This document shows positions 19,724 to 29,978 of a stretch of 64,000 nt of DNA, piece after piece. How positions within the stretch are numbered: the stretch's first letter is position 1; every line of letters begins with the position of its first letter. A program made the position numbers and the translations under genes. The stretch comes from Rhynchopus euleeides. Lineage: Eukaryota > Euglenozoa > Diplonemea > Diplonemida > Diplonemidae. The notes below the pieces were generated by a model. It was given only the letters and a program-made list of their open reading frames with translations, ran no database searches and was not told where the DNA came from. Where the stretch lies: contig OY723282.1 in the NCBI GenBank assembly GCA_963210315.1, forward strand, positions 2,170,001-2,234,000, written 5' to 3'.

Positions 19724-22700
19724 ACAAGGCTACCGAACACGGTGCGACGCCGTGTTGGATTGCGGCTCAGAACGGACACGCTGACGCATTGCGCATCCTC
19801 ATCACAGAAGGTCAAGTTAACAAGGCCAACGAACACGGTGCGACGCCGTGTTCGATTGCGGCTCAGAACGGACATGATGACGCATTGCGCATCCTCATCA
19901 CAGAAGGACAAGCTGATGTGAACAAGGCCAACAACAACGGTGGGACTCCGTGCTTCATTGCGGCTGGGATAGGTCACGCTGACGCATTGCGCATCCTCAT
20001 CACAGAAGGACAGGCTGATGTGGACGTGGCCGACAACAACGGTGCGACGCCGTGCTTCTTTGCGGCTGCGAAAGGACACGCTGACGCATTGCGCATCCTC
20101 ATCACAGAAGGACAGGCAGAGGTTAACAAGGCCAACGTACACGGTGCGACGCCGTGTTCCATGGCGGCTCAGGAAGGGCACGCTGACGCATTACGCATCC
20201 TCATCACAGAAGGACAAGCAGAGGTTAACAAGGCCAACGTACACGGTTCGACGCCGTGTTCCATGGCGGCTCAGGCAGGTCACGCTGACGCATTGCGCAT
20301 CCTCATCACAGAAGGACAGGCTGATGTGAACGTGGCCGACAACAACGGTGCGACGCCGTGCTTTTTTGCGGCTGCGAAAGGACACGCTGACGCATTGCGC
20401 ATTCTCATCACAGAAGGACAAGCTGATGTGAACATGGCAAACAACAACGGTGGGACTCCGTGCTTCATTGCGGCTGGGATAGGTCACGCTGACGCATTGC
20501 GCATCCTCATCACAGAAGGACAGGCTGATGTGAACGAGGCCGACAACGACGGTGCGACGCCGTGCTTCTTTGCGGCTGCGAAAGGACACGCTGTCGCATT
20601 GCGCATCCTCATCACAGAAGGACAAGCTGACGTTAGCAAGGCCAACGTACACGGTTCGACGCCGTGTTCGATTGCGGCCCAGAACGGACATGATGACGCA
20701 TTACGCATCCTCATCACAGAAGGTCAAGCAGAGGTTAACAAGGCCAACGAACACGGTGCGACGCCGTGTTCCATGGCGGCTCAGGCAGGTCACGCTGACG
20801 CATTGCGCATCCTCATCACAGAAGGACAAGCTGATGTGAACGTGGCAAACAACAACGGTGGGACTCCGTGCTTCATTGCGGCTGGGATAGGTCACGCTGA
20901 GGCATTGCGCATCCTCATCACAGAAGGACAGGCTGATGTGGACGTGGCCGACAACAACGGTGCGACGCCGTGCTTCTTTGCGGCTGCGAAAGGACACGCT
21001 GACGCATTGCGCATTCTCATCACAGAAGGACAGGCAGAGGTTAACAAGGCCAACGTACACGGTTCGACGCCGTGTTCCATGGCGGCTCAGGCAGGTCACG
21101 CTGACGCATTGCGCATCCTCATCACAGAAGGACAGGCTGATGTGAACGTGGCCGACAACAACGGTGCGACGCCGTGCTTTTTTGTGGCTGCGAAAGGACA
21201 CGCTGACGCATTGCGCATTCTCATCACAGAAGGTCAAGCAGGGGTTAACAAGGCCAACGAACACGGTGCGACGCCGTGTTCGATTGCGGCTCAGAACGGA
21301 CACGCTGACGCATTGCGCATCCTCATCACAGAAGGACAAGCTGATGTGAACATGGCAAACAACAACGGTGGGACTCCGTCCTTCATTGCGGCTGGGATAG
21401 GTCACGCTGACGCATTGCGCATCCTCATCACAGAAGGACAGGCAGATGTGGACGTGGCCGACAACAACGGTGCGACGCCGTGCTTTTTTGCGGCTGCGAA
21501 AGGACACGCTGACGCACTGCGCATTCTCATCACAGAAGGACAAGCAGAGGTTAACAAGGCCAACAACGACGGTGCGACGCCGTGCTTTTTTGCGGCTGCG
21601 AAAGGACACGCTGACGCATTGCGCATTCTCATCACAGAAGGACAAGCAGAGGTTAACAAGGCCACCAACGTACAAGGTGCGACGCCGTGTTACATTGCGG
21701 CTCAGGAAGGACACGCTGACGCATTGCGCATCCTCATCACAGAAGGACAAGCTGATGTGAACATGACAAACATCATCGGTGCGACCCCGTGCTTCATTGC
21801 GGCTGGGATAGGTCACGCTGACGCATTGCGCATCCTCATCACAGAAGGACAGGCTGATGTGAACGAGGCCGACAACGACGGTGCGACGCCGTGCTTTTTT
21901 GCGGCTCAGAAAGGACACGCTGACGCATTGCGCATTCTCATCACAGAAGGACAAGCCGAGGTTAACAAGGACAACGTACACGGTGCGACGCCATGTTTCA
22001 TCGCGGCTGAGAACGGACATGCTGTCGCATTACGCATTCTCATCACAGAGGGACAAGTTGATGTGAACAAGGCCAACAAACACGGTGCGACGCCGTGTTT
22101 CATTGCGGCTGAGAACGGACATGCTGGCGCATTACGCATTCTCATCATCGAAGGACAAGCAGAGGTTAACAAGGCCAACGTACACGGTGCGATGCCGTGT
22201 TGGGTTGCGGCTCTGGAAGGACACGCTGACGCATTGCGCATCCTCATCGGAGAAGGACTGGCTGACGTTAACGAGGCCACCAAACACGGTGTGACGCCGT
22301 GTTACATTGCGGCTCAGAATGGGTACGCTGACGCATTGCACATCCTCATCACAGAAGGACAGGCTGATGTGAACAAGGACAACAGTGACGGTGAGACGCC
22401 GTGTTTCATTGCGGCTGTGAATGGTCACGATGACGCATTGCGCATTCTCATCACAGAAGGACATGCTGATGTGAACCAGGACGACAACAGCGGTGTGACG
22501 CCGTGCTTTTTTGCAGCTGAGAACGGACACGCTGACGCAGTGCGCATCCTCATCACTGAAGGTCAAGCTGATGCGAACAAGGCCAAGAACGACGGTGCGA
22601 CGCCGTGTTGTGTTGCGGCTTGGGAAGGTCACGCTGACGTTTTGCGCATCCTCATCGCAGAAGGACAAGCTGATGTGAACAAGGCCAACGTACAAGGTAC

Positions 22701-23022
22701 GACGCCGTGTTACTTTGCGGCACGGAAAGGACACACTGACGCATTGCGCATCCTCATCACAGAAGGACAAGCTGATGTGAACAAGGCCAAGAATGACGGT
22801 GCGACGCCTTGTCATGTTGCGACTGAAAACGGGCACGATGACGCATTGCGCATCCTCGTCACAGAAGGAAGAGCTGATACGACCAAGGGGTACGACAACG
22901 GTGCGACGGTGGAAGCGTCCAGTGCATCTCTTAGTTCAGAGGCTGAAGAGTATCTTGTGTATTTTTTCCACTACTTGCAATACGCAAGGTTGGAAGCGGG
23001 GCTGAGGGGAAGCACCGCATAA
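19724..23022 (+). CDS. Ankyrin-repeat protein, 3' part (interrupted by a TIR element)
   Basis: The frame resumes right after the TIR element with AAC AAG and carries about 31 further 34-residue ankyrin units, then a divergent end (GATVEASSASLSSEAEEYLV ... LRGSTA) and a TAA at 23022. Many units are almost identical at the DNA level (102-bp period), which suggests unequal crossing-over. The last eight units are more diverged, as is common at the edge of such arrays. There is no internal stop or frameshift across 3.3 kb, which argues that the insertion is recent or is removed from the RNA. No other domain is visible. A function beyond protein-protein binding cannot be inferred. Confidence 0.85.
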
Positions 23023-23589
23023 CCCACAGCAGTATTTGTGTCTCTTTGTTCCCCGCTCCAGCCCCTCCGCACCCGAACTGATACAGCGAGCAGACCTGGA
23101 TGACCCCACCCCGATCCGCCCAAGTCCCAAACGTTCAAAAGAAAGGGGTGTTGAAGCCCCGGTGGGGGATTTTAGGTACCCCAATTCGGGCACCTGAGGT
23201 GCCCGGAATGGTGAAAAGTGGGGTTTGATGGGTTTCCGGACCGATCTGGGGGGTTTTGGAGGGTTTACAGGGGGTTTGGGGCCTCTGCGCCGGTCTTTTT
23301 TATGAAAAATAGGCGGAGGACATGTGTGCGTCTTTTCTTAGGGTGTGATCGAGATAGTGGAAGCGATCAACAAGTACAGCCACTCTCTCTGAGATCTCAG
23401 ACTGTTACCTCACCCCCCTTTTCCCTTTTCTATCCTCCGACACAAACAGAGGCTCGAGAATTTTTGAAAAATCGGCGGAGGACATGTGTGCGTCTTTTCT
23501 TTGGCCGGACATGATTGAGCATTTGGCTCTGCACTGCTTCGACGATCAGCCCAGTGCGGACGAGTTAGGTTCCTCAGCAGAGTTTTGCG
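23023..23589. other. Intergenic with small repeats
   Basis: 23095-23165 is an inverted copy of the GTTTGGGATCTGTGCGG..CG repeat found at 62090-62160. 23187-23205 is a perfect hairpin (GGGCACC TGA GGTGCCC). A 47-bp block (AAAAAT.GGCGGAGGACATG, GTGCGTCTTTTCTT) occurs at 23300 and again at 23463. No gene seen. Confidence 0.5.
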
Positions 23590-24692
23590 ATGACCCCACG
23601 CGATTTCCCTGGTTTTATCTTCTCACCTTCCCCTCGAGTGGATTCCCTGTCTCCCCCGCCCCAGCGCCAGACGGGCCCGGGGTACCCTGCACCTTCCCTT
23701 GTTGTGGATGAAGCGTCGGGCTCTCAGCCCGATGACGCTCGTCCCGTTCCCTCAGTTAATACAGCACCGCCCACTCCAGCTCAGGATCCCCCGGTGCCTG
23801 CGGACTTGTTGTGCATGCAGCAGACCCCGCAGACGGAGCCGCCGTCCCACAAGGGCTGCGAGCATACATCACCAAGCCCTGAAGTGGGGCGCCGCCTCCC
23901 TTTCTCTCCCTCCTCTCCCTCGGAGTCCTCGGTACCCCGCGCGCAGAAACGTGTAGCGCACATGCGGGAGGCAAACGAATCTGCCCTGGAACGACGCGCG
24001 TTTCACAGCAAACAAGCAGATCTTCATACTCTCATATCATCTGGACCCTCGGTTTTAGCGTCGAGGCCTCAGCCCGACGAGGATAGCATCATGTCTCCCT
24101 CAGAAATTACTTCCCCCCTTCCTCCCTCCCCTGCACCTCCCCTTGTTTGTGTGTGGATGACTCGCCGGGCTCTCAGCCCGACGGCGCTACACTTCATTCC
24201 CCGACAGATTCTGTGCCACCCCCACCATCCTCTCCATGTCAGGAGCCCCGCGTGCCGATTGACTCTGCAACCCCTACTTTTCTTGAGCAGTCACATCAGG
24301 CGGAACCGCCGTCCCACCAGGGGAGCGACACGCTCTCCCCCGAGCGCACGTCGACGAGCCCCTGGGGCGCCGCCTTCCTTTCTCCCCTTCCTCCCCCTCT
24401 GAGACCTCGGTTCCCGCGCGCAGAAACGTGTAGCGCACATGCGGGAGGCAGGCGAATCAGATTCAATCTGCCCTGGAGCGATGCTCGTTTCACAACAGAA
24501 GAGCAAATATACCTTCCTCCCGCGTTATCATCAGCACAGCTAGATCAGGCTATTCCGCGCTCTTTTCAACGCGTCGTCGCGATGGTTGCGCCTCAGTATC
24601 AGCAGGCGCAATCTCCGGCTTCCAGTGTGTATGTGTCACCCCTCCTTTACGGCACAACAAGGAGGAGAGCGAAACCGTGTGGTGTCACGTAG
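23590..24692 (+). CDS. Proline-rich reading frame, internally duplicated (uncertain gene)
   Basis: Two copies of about 450 bp stand in tandem. Both contain a GATGA.TC..CGGGCTCTCAGCCCGA block, a proline-rich stretch, and GCGCGCAGAAACGTGTAGCG followed by CATGCGGGAGGC. The first copy is open as a 270-residue frame (23590-24402) with RVAHMREANESALERRA. The second is open in another frame (24147-24692) reading SAHAGGRRIRFNLPWSD, so one of them has shifted frame since the duplication. Composition is Pro/Ser-rich with no domain that I know. It may be a real low-complexity gene with introns, or a decaying one. Confidence 0.35.
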
Positions 24693-24837
24693 AGCAGGAG
24701 TAGGATAGCGGTGGGATAGCGGGCCCCGTTTCTCTCGGTGTGGACTTTCGGGGCTACACTGCGATGCCAGCACGCTAACCCAAATTGCAACACGAAACAT
24801 CGTGTTTGTTCCCCCCATTTGACCCCCCTACCCCCGG

Positions 24838-24923
24838 CACCCACACGCCACACAATCCCACAAATGGCACCACCAACACCACCACCAGCAGGGACGTCTG
24901 TTTGGCACCCCCTCCCACACACG
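24838..24923 (+). promoter_or_regulatory. Conserved 5' flank before family member D
   Basis: Same block as 6952-7043 (CACGCCACACAATCCCAC, CACCACCAGCAGGGACGTC), but with about 11 bases fewer in the pyrimidine-rich tract before the ATG. Confidence 0.55.
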
Positions 24924-27900
24924 ATGGTGGGGCTTGCCGCTGGTGCACTGTTCTGCCTGCACCTTCTGCACAGCGCATCCGCCGCATCGCACACCCAACC
25001 CAGCTTGGACGGGCACCGTGGCGCAGCCGCCCCCAGCAGCTCGAGGGAAGGGCTACCCCGTGCCTGCATCGGGCAGAGCTCAGAGCGAGGCACATCAGGG
25101 TACTACGCTGCCGTCAAGACCAGCGGGATTCCTTCATCCGACACGCGCTGCGTGTTGCTGTCCTGCCCTGCGGGCGAGCCGCTCCACATCCGGTGGGAGT
25201 CCTTCCACTTCGGGTCTACGGAACCGGATGCCAGGCAGGTGCTGCTGGATCGTGTGCTCCTCGACGGCTCCGCCACAGGAACCACGCGGGTCAGGGCGTA
25301 TCAGCACACGGGCCCCCTCCCAGACCCCACACCAGGCACGCCCTACCCCGCCTGGCTGGAGAGCTTCGACCTCGGCAATCGCACCCAGCCACGGAGCGGC
25401 ATGCTGCTCCACCACGAGGCTGGCACGCACGCCTACCCTGGGTACTCCTTTGCGTGGAGCTGTGGGGCACACACCCCGGACCCCACCCCGGGGCGGGCGT
25501 TGCCGCCGCCGGAACCCTGGCCGGCCTCCAGGCTGTTCGACCCGGGTGCCTGCGTGACCCTCCGTCAGCTCCCGTCTGTCGGAGAAGTTTCAGGAGCGGC
25601 AGATGTCACAGGCAAATCCCACACGAAGCCCCACGCATCCTTCGCCTTCCGCCTCTACGGGCACCTCCCCGGCACCTGGTGCTGGGTGGCGGACATCCAG
25701 AACTGCAGCGCGGGGGTGTGGCTCCAAGGCACGGGGTTCACCCTCAGCCCCGCCACAATGGACTCCCTTGACCTCTACACCGCCACCGCTGCCACCGGAC
25801 AGGGTGGGGACGACCCCTCGCTACAGATCGCCCACCTCCGCACCTTCTCCGGGAAGGGCGACCAGGCCCCCGCGGAGTGGTCGCGCGTCGTGCCTGCTGG
25901 GGATATCTCCCCCAGCCGGATCCTCATTGTCCGCAAGGTGCACCCCGGGTCGCCTGGGAACTCCGCCTTCGGGTTCACCCTGCGGTGGGGCTGCGTGCAG
26001 GGTGGCGGTGGTGTCCCGCGCTGCCCCGCCGACGCCACGACCCCTGCCGACATGCGATCCGGCAAGCTCTCCCTGTCGGATGCGGGGAGGTGCATCTCAC
26101 TGCAATGCCCCGCAGCCCAGCCGCTCCACCTCCGCACCGCCTACAACCTGTCGTGGGACCACTCCTTCAAGGTGCTGCGCGGCACGCAGGGTGCTGAGGT
26201 GCTGCACACCTACATAAAGAAGGGGTCGGGAGATGTGGAGGTGGAGGAGCTGACGGTGCCAGGAGGGGCTGCCTTCCTGCGCCTCTCTGAGCAGGTTCCC
26301 GGCACGACCTGGGGGTATGTGCGTGTCGACGTGGCGTGGTGGTGCGGTGCTGGGGGGTTCCCCGAGCCGACAGCAGCCCCTGCGTCCCCCGCACCCGACA
26401 CCGCCAGCCCCCCGGCGCCGCCTGTGTTCCCCACAGAGATGGGGTGCACTGTGGAGCACCTCATGCACCCCGACGGGCAGAACCGCCTCATGGCGAAGCT
26501 GAATCAGACCGGGCTCCCCAAAAGCACCTCCTGCTGGCACGTCGCCCTTCCCGCCTGCCCTCAGCGCACGAGGCGCCTCGGCCTCCGCTTCAAAAACCTG
26601 CCCACTTCCTACGCCAACCTCTCCGTCTGGGAGGTTCCATCCGGAGCCACCCCTCGCCGCCTCGCGTACCACCCCGATGACATCTTCGACAGGATGCTAG
26701 AGGAGGGCTACTCCCTGTCGGTGCCCAGCAGCTCCGCTATCGTCTTCTCCCTGGAGACGGTGTCTCTGTTGGAGAGAGGTGTTGCTGCAGAGTCTCGCTG
26801 TGTCGACCCGCGGCAGTATGCGGCGGACCAGGGCTATTCGGTTGGGTGGCAGAGCGCGTATATCCCTGTGTGCAAAGGGGGGCGCACGTTGAGACCGGGT
26901 GCCAGTGATGCAGGTGATCGGGACATCAATCTGAAGGACTCTGAGGTGGGCACCAGGGCGGAGTGCTACTTCCTAGACTGCAACATCCGGATGGATGTCA
27001 GCGTATCGCTGCTGAACTACACCGCTGCGAGTGAGACTTTGGTGCGGGTCGACGTGCTGCAGCCGCGTGTCTTCGACAGCCCTGTGGTCCTCCTGAATGC
27101 ACAGCGCGGTGTCGACACCCAGCAGGTCGTCGTGCCCGGAGGTGCTGCTGTGCTCCGCATCTCTGTGCCCCGCAACGGTGGGGTGGGCCTCGGGGCGCCC
27201 GAGGTTGTGTCGCGCCAGTCGCTGAAGCTTCGCTGGTCTTGCGTCCCGCCCAGCACCCCTGTGGCAGCCCCTGGGTGGGCGGAGCTGCTGTGGTGCCGCA
27301 GGGATGCCGACTGCTGGCGGTTCGGCGACTCCCTCTCGACCTGCAGCGCTGCAGGCCGCTGCAGGTGCAACGCGCCCTACGCAGGGGTGGGCGGCGTGGG
27401 CGGGGCGGGGGTGTGCGTCAAGCCCGCCACCAGCGTCAACGACAGACTGCGCGTGACGTTCGGCACCTCATGTGCAGGGATCGCGGAGGGGAGGGCACGG
27501 CACGCAGACACGGTCTCGATGATTGTCGCGGTGCTGACCTCTGCCTCTGTGGCGCAGGTAATGGTGGAGTGCGGGACGGGCACCCTCACTGTGATTGTAT
27601 CCCTGCGGCAGGCCAGCGTGTCAAAGCTGTTCACATCCACTCTGTATGGTGCCATCGCCGCCGGGCTGAGCCAGCCGTCGCGAAACGAGACAGCCGCAGC
27701 GTTGGGTGACGTGCTGTCTGTCACGGTGGACTGGGTGGCGCACCTGCAGTGCCACATCGACCATGCGGAGGGTGTCACCCTGAGGTCCGACCGCTGTACC
27801 GCCACCTCCTGCCAGCAGGGCTATTCCGTGTCTGCCGACGCCACGCGGTGCGACCAGATTCACAATGCCTCAGAGGACAGTTCTATTGTGGTGGTTGTTG

Positions 27901-28082
27901 TGGTGTGCAGCGTCATCGCGGTTGCGGTGTTCGCGGGTGTCTACTTCTACAGCGGGCGGACCAGGGAGCCGTTGCAATGCGACGAGGGTGTTGGTCAGGA
28001 AGGCGGTGTGGAGAACACTGGTGTTGAATATGAGGCTGATACAGAAAGTGATGGCGTGTCGCATCCAGAGAAGGATGCGTGA
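24924..28082 (+). CDS. Type I membrane protein with several CUB-like modules and an EGF-like module (family member D)
   Basis: The product is 1,052 aa, and the start is the ATG of the shared signal peptide (one change: Phe for Leu). Its N-terminal 480 residues are unique in the window and hold three CUB-like units (about 55-180 with CVLLSCPAGEPLHIRWESF, 195-350 with GTWCWVADIQNCSAGVWLQG, 365-475 with CISLQCPAAQPLHLR ... VPGGAAFLRL). Next come one copy of the double module seen in genes A and B (about 490-780), the six-Cys EGF-like module, the shared region of about 150 residues, a transmembrane helix (about 986-1011) and an acidic 41-residue tail ending HPEKDA. The C-terminal 240 residues are nearly identical to gene B. 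An extracellular binding or adhesion role fits the modules but is inference only. Confidence 0.82.
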   Translation: MVGLAAGALFCLHLLHSASAASHTQPSLDGHRGAAAPSSSREGLPRACIGQSSERGTSGYYAAVKTSGIPSSDTRCVLLSCPAGEPLHIRWESFHFGSTEPDARQVLLDRVLLDGSATGTTRVRAYQHTGPLPDPTPGTPYPAWLESFDLGNRTQPRSGMLLHHEAGTHAYPGYSFAWSCGAHTPDPTPGRALPPPEPWPASRLFDPGACVTLRQLPSVGEVSGAADVTGKSHTKPHASFAFRLYGHLPGTWCWVADIQNCSAGVWLQGTGFTLSPATMDSLDLYTATAATGQGGDDPSLQIAHLRTFSGKGDQAPAEWSRVVPAGDISPSRILIVRKVHPGSPGNSAFGFTLRWGCVQGGGGVPRCPADATTPADMRSGKLSLSDAGRCISLQCPAAQPLHLRTAYNLSWDHSFKVLRGTQGAEVLHTYIKKGSGDVEVEELTVPGGAAFLRLSEQVPGTTWGYVRVDVAWWCGAGGFPEPTAAPASPAPDTASPPAPPVFPTEMGCTVEHLMHPDGQNRLMAKLNQTGLPKSTSCWHVALPACPQRTRRLGLRFKNLPTSYANLSVWEVPSGATPRRLAYHPDDIFDRMLEEGYSLSVPSSSAIVFSLETVSLLERGVAAESRCVDPRQYAADQGYSVGWQSAYIPVCKGGRTLRPGASDAGDRDINLKDSEVGTRAECYFLDCNIRMDVSVSLLNYTAASETLVRVDVLQPRVFDSPVVLLNAQRGVDTQQVVVPGGAAVLRISVPRNGGVGLGAPEVVSRQSLKLRWSCVPPSTPVAAPGWAELLWCRRDADCWRFGDSLSTCSAAGRCRCNAPYAGVGGVGGAGVCVKPATSVNDRLRVTFGTSCAGIAEGRARHADTVSMIVAVLTSASVAQVMVECGTGTLTVIVSLRQASVSKLFTSTLYGAIAAGLSQPSRNETAAALGDVLSVTVDWVAHLQCHIDHAEGVTLRSDRCTATSCQQGYSVSADATRCDQIHNASEDSSIVVVVVVCSVIAVAVFAGVYFYSGRTREPLQCDEGVGQEGGVENTGVEYEADTESDGVSHPEKDA

Positions 28083-28335
28083 TTGTGTTTCTAGCTATAC
28101 TGTTTGGGGGGTTGACCTCAGGCCCTCAGTGAGGTCCCTGATCATCAAATATCATGGGGCTGCTGAGGCAGGCAGGTACACAGTGCTCTCCTGCGTGGCA
28201 GGCTACACCTTGGCTGGGTGTGTCACACCATGAAAGGCGGGGATGACTGTATTCCCGAACAGCGAGGTTCAGACCACACGCTCCAACTCCCGCTCCCTGA
28301 GCCGCACCTTGGTGTGGTCCGCCGTGTACACTATT
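28083..28335 (+). repeat. Conserved 3' flank of the CUB/EGF family, copy after gene D
   Basis: A more diverged copy of 8943-9210 (CTCAGGCCCTCAGTGAGG, TGATCATCAAATATCATGGG, GTGGCAGGCTACACC). Confidence 0.75.
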
Positions 28336-29400
28336 GGAGAGGTTGGAGGTGGGCGGCGTCACTGTGCTCGTTTTATACTTTTTGTTCCGTTTCCTGTGAT
28401 GCGTTGACGCTTCCCAAACTCTTGCGAATGATGGTGTTGTGTGTGAGGAGCTCATGTGAACGAGCATCACGTGCATTATTGATTGCACTTACCGCCCCGC
28501 AGTGAAGTGCAGGGGTGGAGCTTGGGGGTTTTTTCGGGTCAGCTGACCTGATTTTCTGCAGGCCCTCACAAAAAATCAGGTCAGGGGTAAAAAGAAAAAA
28601 AATATAGATTTTCGCAGTGTTCTCCCGATTCGCCACTCCGGGAAAAATGTGATAGCGAGTTTTGATCCGGAAAAAGGGGTGCGCAAAAAAGTTTCTCGCG
28701 CGCTTCGCGCGCGAGTACCTCATGCAATGCACGCGTATATGCGCAACAACATTCGTTTTGATCGACACGCTCTGCAGTGTGCGGTGTGAGTGGACAACGA
28801 GGAAGGCGGACAGACTTCGTTGTGCAGGGATGGTAGTCTGCACGTACTCCGTCTTCACTCACAACCATGTCGCACTCCTGGTGTTGTGCCGTTTCCCACT
28901 TGCCATGCCATGATGGTACACCAAATGGTACACATGCACACTCGAAAGGCGCACAGCACAGGGGGGGTCTGGGGGGCGGAGCCCCCCAGCCGCCGGAGGC
29001 CACGGTAGTGAACATCTGGCCTTCTCCGTCGCGTTCTTGGACTCTTTGGATCAGTCGCGGTTCGTAGTGGGGCAGGAACCAGAGACGCTCGTTGGTGGGA
29101 AGTTGTGCACGTCGATGAGTGGGAAAATCGTCTAAAATCTGTGAAAAACTCACCCCCCAAAAAATGGCGAAACTCGCCATCGGGTTTTCGGGGGGAAAAA
29201 TACAAATGGCGACTTTCGCCCCCAAACTCGCCATCGGGAGAACACTGGATTTTCGGGGAACCGGAAAAGTTGGCTCCTCGCCTTGGGGTCTCAAGGTGAC
29301 CAGGAGGCGTTTCGTGAGCAAAGTGACCCCAGCGACATGAGCACAGGCCTCAAACAGTCACAATAGAGGACAAATGAAGCTGCCCAACCCGTACCGTGCA
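28336..29400. other. Intergenic with hairpins and dispersed repeat units
   Basis: 28396-28425 carries the GCGTTGACGCTTCC core of the dispersed composite repeat in minus orientation. 28687-28707 is a GC hairpin (CTCGCGCG, 5-base loop, CGCGCGAG). 28966-29015 is one inverted GGCCTCCGG/CCCCCCAG hairpin unit. No gene is recognised. Confidence 0.5.
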
Positions 29401-29640
29401 ACAGACGTTTACTACCGTGGCCTCCGGCGGCTGGGGGGCTCCGCCCCCCAGACCCCCCTGTGGCATGTGCCTGTCTTGTACCCAAGCCCTTACATCAGGG
29501 AATGGAGTACAGACCGCCTTCAGTATCCTCAGGAGGACGCAGCCAACTCACACAGAATCCGTACGCCCGCAAGTCACAGATGTTCACTACCGTGGCCTCC
29601 GGCGGCTGGGGGCTCCGCCCCCCAGACCCCCCCTATGGCA
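29401..29640 (+). repeat. Paired CCGTGGCCTCCGG hairpin units
   Basis: Two hairpin units (29405-29458 and 29580-29632), about 175 bp apart, with the intervening GGACGCAGCCAACTCACAC block that also lies between the units at 1276-1383, 43374-43493 and 55010-55130. Confidence 0.8.
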
Positions 29641-29978
29641 TGTGTTTGTCTTGTAACCAAGTCCTTGCGCGTCCGGGGCTGCATATCAGTTTCGGTACCC
29701 TCGCGGGAGGCTGGGCCCGAGCACTGATCTCTGAGACGAACCGGGGGGGAACCCATTCAGTGAGAAAAAATTGGCTGACCCGATCTGACCCGATCCAGCC
29801 CGCAACCCCAAATTTCAAGCTCCACCCCTGAGTGAAGTGTGCGGAAAAAGCAAAAATTGACAGTGTAGGTTGTTGCAGATTCCAAACATTTCCTTTACTA
29901 TTATCTGTCCCTATCGTAGCCGGCCTCGATCCCGTCCCCTATCTTTTTCCCGCTTTCCACTCAACCCCCCTTCTGTTA

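Noticed and set aside
20701-22020. Minus-strand 439-codon open frame rich in SLSFCDEDAQCVSV repeats
   Set aside because: It is the antisense of the 102-bp ankyrin repeats; repetition and codon bias keep it open. The sense strand gives a textbook ankyrin pattern.
23296-23505. Short direct repeats 163 bp apart as LTRs of a tiny retroelement
   Set aside because: Only about 47 bp long, with no primer-binding site, polypurine tract or coding region between them.
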